Below, piece after piece: positions 16,812 to 24,001 of a DNA stretch of 64,000 bases. The translations under genes were made by a program, and so were the position numbers. Location of the stretch: contig CAVQMB010000021.1 of assembly GCA_963713445.1 (NCBI GenBank), positions 51,272-115,271 on the forward strand. Reading direction: 5' to 3'. The DNA comes from CAVQMB01 sp963713445 (GTDB lineage: Bacteria > Pseudomonadota > Gammaproteobacteria > Competibacterales > Competibacteraceae). The first letter of the stretch is position 1. Each line of letters starts with the position of its first letter. The notes under the pieces are model-generated. The model ran no database searches and was not told the origin of the DNA. It was given only the letters and a program-made list of their open reading frames with translations.

Positions 16812-18125
16812 TCATGGTCCGATCCGATCGCTCCAGGCTCGTGCCTCGGCGCACACGCGATCCACATCCATGCAGGTCAGTTCGCGCCCATCCAGCAAGC
16901 GCCGACCGGCGACCCAGACATCGCTCACCTGATGGCGGCCGCAGGCATACACCAGTTGCGAGATGGGGTGGTACAGCGGCTCGGTCTCCGGCGACGCCAC
17001 ATCGACTGCGATTACGTCGGCCGCCTTGCCCGCCACCAGCGACCCGATCTCGCTATCCAGACCGAGCGCCCGGGCGCCGTTTAGCGTCGCCATCGTCAGC
17101 ACCCGCTCCGCCGGCAACACTGCCGCGTCGTGAGCCACGGCCTTGCCCAGCAGCGCGGCCATGCGCAGCTCACCGAACATGTCCAGATCGTTATTGCTGG
17201 CCGCGCCGTCGGTACCCAATGCCAGATTGGTCCCCGCAGCAGTCAGCGCAGCCGCGGCACAGAAGCCGCTGGCCAGTTTCAGATTCGATTCCGGACAGTG
17301 CACCACATGCACCCCGGCTGCGGCCATCTGCTCGCGCTCGGCTGGCTCCAGTTGCGTCATATGCACCGCCAGCAACCGTGGACTCACCAGCCCCAGCCGC
17401 GCCAGTGCAGCCAGCGGCCGCTCGCCATGGTCGCTCTGCCACTGGGCCACCTCCGCCGCGGTTTCGTGGATATGCATATGGATCCGCAGGTCGTCGGTCT
17501 CAGCCCGATCCAGCACGCGTTCCAGCACCGCGGGACTCACCGTATAAGGGGCATGCGGCGCCAGCGCGGTGGTCAGCAACGGCTCCCCCGCCAGCGCCTG
17601 CTGCAGGGCCTGGCCCTTGGCCAGATATTCGTCGGCATCACGGGCCCAGGGACTCGGAAAATCAATCACGATCTGGCCCAGAACTGCGCGCGAACCCGCC
17701 CGGCGAACGCAGTCGGCGGCAACGTCGGGAAAGAAGTACATGTCATTGAAGCAAGTGGTGCCGCCGCGCACCATCTCGACCAGCGCCAATTCGGTGCCGG
17801 CGCGCACGAAATCCGGGCTCACCCAGCGCCCCTCAGCCGGCCAGATATGTTCGTTGAGCCAGGTCATCAGCGGCAGGTCGTCAGCGAGTCCCCGCAACAA
17901 GGTCATGGCGGCATGGGTATGCGCGTTGACCAGGCCGGGCAGCAACGCATGGTGTTCCAGATTGACAGTTTCGGCGGGCAGATAGTGCTGATGGACCTGG
18001 TCGGTCGGCATCAGATCGACAATCCGGCCACCGGTCAGCACCAGACTGTGGCGCTCGAGAACCTGACCTTCGGGCTCGATGGGAACAATCCAGCGAGCAG
18101 CAATGACGGTATCGGCAGGCAGCAT
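16812..18125 (-). CDS. mtaD: 5-methylthioadenosine/S-adenosylhomocysteine deaminase (TRZ/ATZ family)
   Basis: Amidohydrolase-superfamily deaminase expected to convert methylthioadenosine to methylthioinosine. Metal ligands are visible in LPGLVNAHTHAAMTLLRG, HIHETAAEV and the GTDGAASNNDLDMFGE motif; the C-terminal GKAADVIAVDV strand is typical. Start at ATG 18125 gives 437 aa, the family norm, and skips a 32-residue unconserved upstream extension. In Pseudomonas the orthologue (mtaD) also lies directly upstream of ubiG, supporting the assignment over other TRZ/ATZ members. Divergent from the gamma-glutamyltransferase across 137 bp. Confidence 0.88.
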   Translation of the reverse strand: MLPADTVIAARWIVPIEPEGQVLERHSLVLTGGRIVDLMPTDQVHQHYLPAETVNLEHHALLPGLVNAHTHAAMTLLRGLADDLPLMTWLNEHIWPAEGRWVSPDFVRAGTELALVEMVRGGTTCFNDMYFFPDVAADCVRRAGSRAVLGQIVIDFPSPWARDADEYLAKGQALQQALAGEPLLTTALAPHAPYTVSPAVLERVLDRAETDDLRIHMHIHETAAEVAQWQSDHGERPLAALARLGLVSPRLLAVHMTQLEPAEREQMAAAGVHVVHCPESNLKLASGFCAAAALTAAGTNLALGTDGAASNNDLDMFGELRMAALLGKAVAHDAAVLPAERVLTMATLNGARALGLDSEIGSLVAGKAADVIAVDVASPETEPLYHPISQLVYACGRHQVSDVWVAGRRLLDGRELTCMDVDRVCAEARAWSDRIGP

Positions 18126-18262
18126 CGCGGCGGTCCTCGATTCGAAAGCTGTCGGGGTGCATGGCATAGCGGAACTGAATGTTACGCCAAACATCCGTCC
18201 GCTGCACCACAACGGCGCCAACCCGGTATCCTGTTGCCAGACAGCAAATCCGGAGGATCAAC

Positions 18263-19801
18263 GTGTTCAGTGAGCAATGGCAAATCCGCAAACCCGCTGT
18301 CGCCGGTCGCGGCGGTATGGTAGCCGCGCAGCATTGGCAGGCGGCCGCCGCCGGCGCCCGTACCCTGGCCCACGGTGGCAACGCTATCGATGCCGCGGTA
18401 GCGACCGCTTTCGCCCTTAATGCGGTGGAGCCCTGGATGTGTGGCCTGGGCGGCAACGGCTACATGGTGATCTGGTGGGCCGCCGAACGGCGCGCCTACG
18501 CACTCAATTTCCAGGGTGTGGTGCCAGCCGCGCTCGATCCGGACGACTATCCAATCGATCCGGCGGCGCCCCTGACCCTTATGGACTATCCCGGCGTGGT
18601 GGGCGACCGCAACCGGTGTGGCTACGGATCAATCGCCGTGCCCGGTGCCGTCGCCGGCCTGGGCGCGGCCCAGCAACGCTTCGGTCGGATCGGTTTCGAC
18701 CGGGTGCTGGAACCCGCCATCACACTGGCCGCGCAGGGACTGCCGGTGGACTGGCACGCCACCCTCAACATCGCCCTGCAACTGCATCAGCTGCGGCGCG
18801 ATCCGACCGCAGCGCGGCTTTACCTGGACGACGGTTGCCCGCCACAGCCGGACGGCCACCGGCCGCTGGACGCGCTCACCGTCACCCTGCGACAACTTGC
18901 CGACCAGGGCCCGGACAGTTTCTACCGCGGCCCACTCGCCGAGCGCCTGGCCGCCGACCTGGCCAGCGGTGGCAGCGCCATCACCGCCGATGACCTGCAA
19001 CGGTATCAGATCGAATGGCACCAGCCGCTGAGCGGCGAACATCGCGGAGCCCGGGTGTTCGGTGCCGACCCCAGTAGCGGCGCCCGCCGGCTGCTGGACA
19101 TGCTGGCGTTCGCTCAACGTGACCTGGCACCCGGCGCCGCCATCGGCCCGGACACCTACCGAATCTACGCCCGCGCGCTCAACGCCGCGTTCGCCGCCCA
19201 TCACAGCCGCCTCGGCCCACCGGCGGAGCCGGGCTGTACCAGTCACATCAGCGTGGTCGACGACGCCGGCAACATGGTGGCGCTGACCAACACCTTGCTG
19301 GAGCGCTTCGGCAGTCAGGTCGTGCTGCCCAGCATCGGAATATTGATGAACAACGCCATCGGTTACTTCGATCCCCGGCCTGGCCGGCCGACCTCGCTGG
19401 AACCGGGCAAGCGCATCAACAGCTCCAACATGTGTCCCACCATCGCGGTACGTGACCAGCGGGCACTGTTCGCCGTTGGCGCCTCGGGCGCCGGTCATAT
19501 CGTCCCGGCCACGGCCCAACTGACCGCCCTGCTGCTGGACTATGACCTGACGCTGGAACAAGCCATGCACACGCCGCGGATCGAAGCCACCAACGGTGGC
19601 AGCATTCAGGTCGACCCGCGCCTGCCGGCCGCCGTGCTCGACGCCCTCGCCGCAGAATTCACCCTGCAACCGGCTGATCTCAAGGTCTATCCCAAGCTCT
19701 ACGCCTGTCCCAGTGCCGTGCTGGCCGATGCCGCGAGCGGCATGCACTACGGCGCGGCCGACCCGTCCTCGCCGGTAGCAGCGGCCTGTGCGGCCGGTTA
19801 G
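18263..19801 (+). CDS. Gamma-glutamyltransferase family protein without signal peptide
   Basis: Ntn-hydrolase of the gamma-glutamyltranspeptidase family. The autoprocessing/nucleophile motif reads CTSHISVVD with Thr326 as predicted nucleophile, followed by GNMVALTNT and GILMNNAIGYFD, then PGKRINSSNMCPTI. The N-terminal MVAAQHWQAAAAGARTLAHG and NAIDAAVATAFAL blocks are typical. GTG 18263 is preceded by GGAGG at 6 nt and gives 512 aa. There is no signal peptide, whereas classical GGT is periplasmic, so this one probably acts on cytoplasmic gamma-glutamyl or similar compounds. Its 3' end overlaps the convergent dehydrogenase by 4 bp. Confidence 0.85.
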   Translation: MFSEQWQIRKPAVAGRGGMVAAQHWQAAAAGARTLAHGGNAIDAAVATAFALNAVEPWMCGLGGNGYMVIWWAAERRAYALNFQGVVPAALDPDDYPIDPAAPLTLMDYPGVVGDRNRCGYGSIAVPGAVAGLGAAQQRFGRIGFDRVLEPAITLAAQGLPVDWHATLNIALQLHQLRRDPTAARLYLDDGCPPQPDGHRPLDALTVTLRQLADQGPDSFYRGPLAERLAADLASGGSAITADDLQRYQIEWHQPLSGEHRGARVFGADPSSGARRLLDMLAFAQRDLAPGAAIGPDTYRIYARALNAAFAAHHSRLGPPAEPGCTSHISVVDDAGNMVALTNTLLERFGSQVVLPSIGILMNNAIGYFDPRPGRPTSLEPGKRINSSNMCPTIAVRDQRALFAVGASGAGHIVPATAQLTALLLDYDLTLEQAMHTPRIEATNGGSIQVDPRLPAAVLDALAAEFTLQPADLKVYPKLYACPSAVLADAASGMHYGAADPSSPVAAACAAG

Positions 19802-20730
19802 TAACGGCGCGCCGCATCGATCACGCCGGTCGTGTGATCGCCAGCCATGAACCGGCGAATACCGGCCGCGAGCAGCCGGCCGCCGGTTTCGGGGTCGATC
19901 AGGCTTGCCACATGCGGGGTCACCGTGATCCGGGGATGGCGCCAGAACGGATGGTCCGGCGGCAGCGGTTCGGTGCGGAACACGTCCAGCACCGCACCGC
20001 CGAGCTGGCCGTCGGCCAGCGCCGCCAGCAGATCGGCCTCCACCAGATGCTCGCCGCGCCCGGCGTTGATCACCCAGGCGCCGCGCGGCAGATGATCGAA
20101 CAGTTCGCGGTCAAGGATACCGTCGGTTGCCGGCGTCAGCGGCAGAAGGCACACCAGCATCTGCGTGCGCGCGAGAAACGCATCCCGTTGATCAGGACCG
20201 TGGAAGCAGTCCACCCCGGGCAGGTCATGCGCCGAGCGGGACCAGCCGGCCACCCTGAACCCCAGGCCGTGCAGGGTTCGGGCGGCGGCACCGCCCAATT
20301 GACCGAGCCCCATCACGCCGACGCCGCAGTCACCGGCCGGGGGCGTGATCACCTGCTGCCAGCGACCGGCCTGTTGCGCAGCCTCAAGCTCGTTCTGGCG
20401 CCGGTGGCAGTGCAGCACGTGAAGCGCAACGTATTCGCGCATGCGTTGGTTCAACGCGGCACCGGTCAGCCGTATCACCGGGACAGCGGGCAACGCCGGA
20501 TCGTTGAACACATGATCGACTCCCGCGCCGATCGAAAAGACCGCCTGCAGCCTGGGAAACCGCTTCAGCCCTCCCGGCGGTGGCCGCCACACCGCGGCAT
20601 AGACGACATCCTCCGGGTCACCGGCATCATCCCAGAGGCGACACTGCAGTTCCGGCAGCAGGGCCTGTAGCCGCTCACGCCACCACTCGGCCCGCGGGCT
20701 GTTGACATGAATGACTAGCGTGCCGGCCAT
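19798..20730 (-). CDS. ghrA: D-2-hydroxyacid dehydrogenase, glyoxylate/hydroxypyruvate reductase A-like
   Basis: NAD(P)-dependent 2-hydroxyacid dehydrogenase (310 aa) of the GhrA branch. Features: FSIGAGVDHVF before the hinge, the dinucleotide loop GVMGLGQLGGAAA, the catalytic Arg in NAGRGEHLVEADL, the Glu in DVFRTEPLPPDHPFW and the catalytic His in TVTPHVASL. The DHPFWRHPRI block is characteristic of GhrA-type enzymes reducing glyoxylate and hydroxypyruvate. It is transcribed toward the gamma-glutamyltransferase; no operon partner is evident. Confidence 0.87.
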   Translation of the reverse strand: MAGTLVIHVNSPRAEWWRERLQALLPELQCRLWDDAGDPEDVVYAAVWRPPPGGLKRFPRLQAVFSIGAGVDHVFNDPALPAVPVIRLTGAALNQRMREYVALHVLHCHRRQNELEAAQQAGRWQQVITPPAGDCGVGVMGLGQLGGAAARTLHGLGFRVAGWSRSAHDLPGVDCFHGPDQRDAFLARTQMLVCLLPLTPATDGILDRELFDHLPRGAWVINAGRGEHLVEADLLAALADGQLGGAVLDVFRTEPLPPDHPFWRHPRITVTPHVASLIDPETGGRLLAAGIRRFMAGDHTTGVIDAARRY

Positions 20731-20895
20731 GCTTTCGCGCCCGTGTCGTAGCCGGAATACTCCAAGTCGCCGCAGCGGAACAATGCGGCCGTCAGACGCT
20801 TGTAAGCCATGAATGGGACTGTCATGCTGCTGTCATGCAATGGTTTTTATACTGATCGAATGTTTTACCGGTCGCGAGTATAACAAGGAGTCTGC

Positions 20896-21477
20896 ATGCG
20901 ACGAATCTGTGTCTACTGTGGTTCCAGTCACGGCCGCCGCCGCGAGTACACGGCGGCGGCGCGGGCGCTGGGCCGGATCCTGCTGGCACGCCGGATAGGG
21001 CTGATCTACGGTGGTGCCAGCGTCGGCCTGATGGGCGTCATTGCCGACACCATGCTGGCCGGAGGCGGCGAAGTGATCGGCATCATCCCGTCGGTGCTGC
21101 GCAAGCGCGAAGTGGTCCACGAAAACCTTTCGGCGCTGCATCTGGTCGATTCCATGCACCAGCGCAAAGCGATGATGGAACAACTGGCGGATGGTTTCAT
21201 TGCGCTGCCGGGTGGCTTCGGTACCCTCGACGAGACGTTCGAGATCCTGACCTGGGCCCAGCTCGGCATGCATCAGAAGCCGATCGGCCTGCTCAACGTC
21301 AACGGCTACTTCGATCAGCTGGTCGCCTTCCTCCAGCACACGGCTAGCGAACAGTTTGTCCATAGCGACCAGCTCCAGGGGCTGGTCGTTGACGATGATC
21401 CGGCCTCACTGGTGGCCCGTTTCGGCGACTACCGCCCGATGCCTGGCAAGCCCTGGCTGCAGCGCGCCAACGCCTGA
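20896..21477 (+). CDS. LOG family protein (cytokinin riboside 5'-monophosphate phosphoribohydrolase-like)
   Basis: Rossmann-fold LOG-family protein (193 aa). Members hydrolyse nucleoside 5'-monophosphates to base and ribose 5-phosphate; bacterial ones may act on AMP or modified nucleotides. The diagnostic motifs are SMHQRKAMM (about residues 86-94) and PGGFGTLDE (105-113). A good AAGGAG lies upstream of the ATG, and the 165 bp before it are AT-rich with a TATACT element. It ends in a hairpin overlapping the stop codon. The Hsp70 module begins 116-141 bp downstream; a functional link is not shown. Confidence 0.9.
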   Translation: MRRICVYCGSSHGRRREYTAAARALGRILLARRIGLIYGGASVGLMGVIADTMLAGGGEVIGIIPSVLRKREVVHENLSALHLVDSMHQRKAMMEQLADGFIALPGGFGTLDETFEILTWAQLGMHQKPIGLLNVNGYFDQLVAFLQHTASEQFVHSDQLQGLVVDDDPASLVARFGDYRPMPGKPWLQRANA

Positions 21478-21498
21478 ACCGTCCCACCCCGGTTCAGG
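21473..21498 (+). terminator. Hairpin overlapping the LOG-family stop codon (no T-run)
   Basis: Perfect 9-bp stem CCTGAACCG/CGGTTCAGG with an 8-nt loop; the stem's left arm includes the TGA stop. No T-run follows, so it is terminator-like at best. It could separate the LOG gene from the Hsp70 module. Confidence 0.4.
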
Positions 21499-21593
21499 TG
21501 CATCCCACGAACCGCTGCAGCGCCGCGGCCGCTGGCTTCCCGGCCCGTTAGCCGCCTGCCCCCGCCTGATCGCTCGTGGTAGCATAGCCGGCC

Positions 21594-22154
21594 TTGATCT
21601 GGCCACGGAGCGATGCCCATGAGTGTCTCCCCCCCGGTTTCCTGGCGCGCCTGGCCCTGGCGTGGCGGGTGTTGACCGACGCCGCGTTCGCAGCCCGCGT
21701 CAGCACCCAACCGGAGGCGTCAACGGCGGTGCCGGAACCGGCCCCGGCAGTTGAGCCAGCCGCGCTGCAAAGCGCTGCGCCCGACGGTGCCCTGCAGTTG
21801 TTGGGCCTGCTGCAACAGGAAGGCCGGCTGGTCGATTTCCTGGAAGAGGACATCGGCAGCTACGCCGACGCCGAGATTGGCGCAGCGGTGCGGGTGGTTC
21901 ACGAGGGTTGCCGCAAGGTCCTCAGCAAGTACTTCACTGTCGAACCGGTGAGCGACCGTGACGAAGGCACCCGCATCACCCTGGATGCCGGCTTTGACGC
22001 CGGCGCCTGGCGCCTGACCGGCAACGTGGTCGGGTCAGCGCCGTTCAGCGGGCAACTGGTCCACCGCGGCTGGCGGGTCAGCGCCAGCGACCTGCCGCGC
22101 ATCAGCAGTGGCCACGACGTCAGCGTCCTGGCACCAGCGGAGGTCGAATTATGA
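21594..22154 (+). CDS. DUF2760 family protein, with a probable start-proximal frameshift
   Basis: The body (GALQLLGLLQQEGRLVDFLE, then VVHEGCRKVLSKYF and the VGSAPFSGQLVHRGWRVS end) is that of DUF2760 proteins, which usually accompany paired Hsp70 genes. The continuous frame can only start at the TTG 21594, giving 186 aa. However, the best start is the ATG at 21619, which has GGAG 8 nt upstream but is out of frame because of a run of seven C at 21629-21635. With eight C the reading becomes M-S-V-S-P-P-G-F-L-A-R-L, a natural N-terminus. So either one base is missing from the assembly or the tract is variable. The stop overlaps the Hsp70 start (ATGA). Confidence 0.72.
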   Translation: MIWPRSDAHECLPPGFLARLALAWRVLTDAAFAARVSTQPEASTAVPEPAPAVEPAALQSAAPDGALQLLGLLQQEGRLVDFLEEDIGSYADAEIGAAVRVVHEGCRKVLSKYFTVEPVSDRDEGTRITLDAGFDAGAWRLTGNVVGSAPFSGQLVHRGWRVSASDLPRISSGHDVSVLAPAEVEL

Positions 22155-23995
22155 GTGATGCCGGGGCGCGCTACGCCGTTGGTATCGATCTGGGTACCAC
22201 CAACAGCGTACTGTCCTATGTCGACCTGGCCGCCAGCGACGGCGAGCAGGTGAGCCAGGACGTGCTGCCGGTCCCGCAGCTGACCGGCCCCGGCGTCGTC
22301 GAGGACCGCCGGCAACTGCCGTCGTTCGTGTACCTGCCGCATGCCGACGAGCTCTCGGCCGACGACCGGCGGCTGCCCTGGCATGACGACGGCCGCTTCA
22401 TCGTCGGTGAACTGGCCCGCAATCTGGGCAGCCGCACGCCGATCCGGCTGGTCGCCAGTGCCAAGAGCTGGCTGTGCCACCCGGGCATCGACCGGCGGAC
22501 GCCGATTCTGCCACTGGAAGCACCCGAGGAAATCGAACAACTCTCACCTTTGGCCGCTTCGACGCTGTATATCCAACACCTGAGGGCTGCCTGGGATCAG
22601 GCTTTTCCGGACGCACCGCTGAGCGACCAGGAGGTCGTGCTGACGGTACCGGCGTCATTCGATCCGGCGGCGCGGGAACTGACCGCTGAGGCCGCCACGG
22701 CGGTCGGCCTGTCCCGCCTGACCCTGCTGGAAGAGCCGCAGGCGGCCCTGTACAGCTGGATCCAGGCCAGCCAGGGGGGCTGGCGCAAGCAGGTCGAAGA
22801 AGGCGATGTCATCCTGGTGATCGACATCGGCGGTGGCACTACGGACCTGTCGCTCATCGTGGTCACCGAGCAAGACGGCAATCTGGAACTGCGCCGTATC
22901 GCGGTCGGCGATCATATTCTGCTGGGTGGCGACAATATGGATCTGGCACTGGCGCATGTGATCCGCGCCCGGCTGGCCGGCGCTGGCAAAAAACTCGACT
23001 TGTGGCAGTTGCAGGCACTGACCCACGGTTGCCGCGCCGCCAAGGAACAGTTGCTGGGCGATCCGGACCTGGCCAGCGTGCCGGTCGTGGTGCCGAGCCG
23101 CAGCTCACGTCTGATCGGCGGCACGCTCAAAAGCGAGCTGACCCGGGACGACGTCGAGCGCACCCTGCTGGACGGTTTCTTCCCCATGGTCGGGGCCGAT
23201 GCGCGTCCCCAGAGCCGCACCCGCGCCGCCCTCACCCGGCTGGGACTGCCCTACGCCCAGGATGCCGGTATCAGCCGCCATCTGGCTGCATTTCTGGCCC
23301 GTCAGCGGGATGCCGCGGGTGATCTTGAGGGGGTCGCGCTGCCGGCCGAGGCCAGTTTCCTGCACCCGACGGCGGTGCTGTTCAACGGCGGTGTGCTGAA
23401 AGCGGGCATCCTGGCCGACCGTACCCTGGGAATCATTAACGACTGGCTGGCGGCCGAAAGCGCGCCACCGGCCAGGCTGTTGACCGGCGCCGATCTCGAT
23501 CTGGCGGTGGCGCGCGGCGCGGCTTTTTACAGCTATTCGCGCCGCGGCCGCGGCGTGCGGATTCGCGGCGGCACGGCCAAAGCCTATTACGTTGGCGTTG
23601 AAAGCGCGATGCCGGCGGTGCCTGGCATGGAACCGCCACTGGCCGCCATGTGCATCGCGCCGTTCGGGATGGAGGAAGGCAGTGAGGGTGCACTGCTCCC
23701 GGACGAATTCGGCCTCGTGGTCGGCGAACCGGTGCGGTTCCGCTTCTTCGGGTCATCGGTCCGGCGCGACGATCAGGTCGGCGATGTGCTGGAGGAGTGG
23801 CTTGAGGACGAACTCGAGGAACTGGAACCGATCAGCGCCGAGTTACCGGCCGACGACCACCCGCCGGGCGATATCGTGCCGGTGCGACTGCGGGCCGCGA
23901 TCAGCGAGGTCGGCACGCTACGGCTGGAGGCGGTTCCCCGCACCGGTCCGGAAGTCTGGAAGGTCGAGTTCGACACCCGCGGCGAGGAGGCCTGA
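22151..23995 (+). CDS. Hsp70 family protein, 614 aa
   Basis: DnaK-like ATPase of a non-canonical branch. Nucleotide-binding motifs are intact: GIDLGTTNSV (11-20, phosphate 1), VIDIGGGTTDLSL (from V223, phosphate 2) and AVLFNGGVLKAG (adenosine). The substrate-binding half is short and ends with an acidic segment (EEWLEDELEELEPISAEL) and a beta-rich end. No classical helical lid or EEVD-type tail is visible. It starts inside the DUF2760 stop codon and is followed after 6 nt by a second Hsp70. No dnaJ or grpE is nearby, so the co-chaperones, if any, are elsewhere; DUF2760 may be the dedicated partner (inference). Confidence 0.88.
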   Translation: MSDAGARYAVGIDLGTTNSVLSYVDLAASDGEQVSQDVLPVPQLTGPGVVEDRRQLPSFVYLPHADELSADDRRLPWHDDGRFIVGELARNLGSRTPIRLVASAKSWLCHPGIDRRTPILPLEAPEEIEQLSPLAASTLYIQHLRAAWDQAFPDAPLSDQEVVLTVPASFDPAARELTAEAATAVGLSRLTLLEEPQAALYSWIQASQGGWRKQVEEGDVILVIDIGGGTTDLSLIVVTEQDGNLELRRIAVGDHILLGGDNMDLALAHVIRARLAGAGKKLDLWQLQALTHGCRAAKEQLLGDPDLASVPVVVPSRSSRLIGGTLKSELTRDDVERTLLDGFFPMVGADARPQSRTRAALTRLGLPYAQDAGISRHLAAFLARQRDAAGDLEGVALPAEASFLHPTAVLFNGGVLKAGILADRTLGIINDWLAAESAPPARLLTGADLDLAVARGAAFYSYSRRGRGVRIRGGTAKAYYVGVESAMPAVPGMEPPLAAMCIAPFGMEEGSEGALLPDEFGLVVGEPVRFRFFGSSVRRDDQVGDVLEEWLEDELEELEPISAELPADDHPPGDIVPVRLRAAISEVGTLRLEAVPRTGPEVWKVEFDTRGEEA

Positions 23996-24001
23996 GCCGG
24001 C

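Noticed and set aside
17130..18323. A 397-codon plus-strand frame antisense to mtaD
   Set aside because: The minus strand carries all amidohydrolase metal motifs; the plus frame is rich in His, Gln and Arg, typical of antisense translation.
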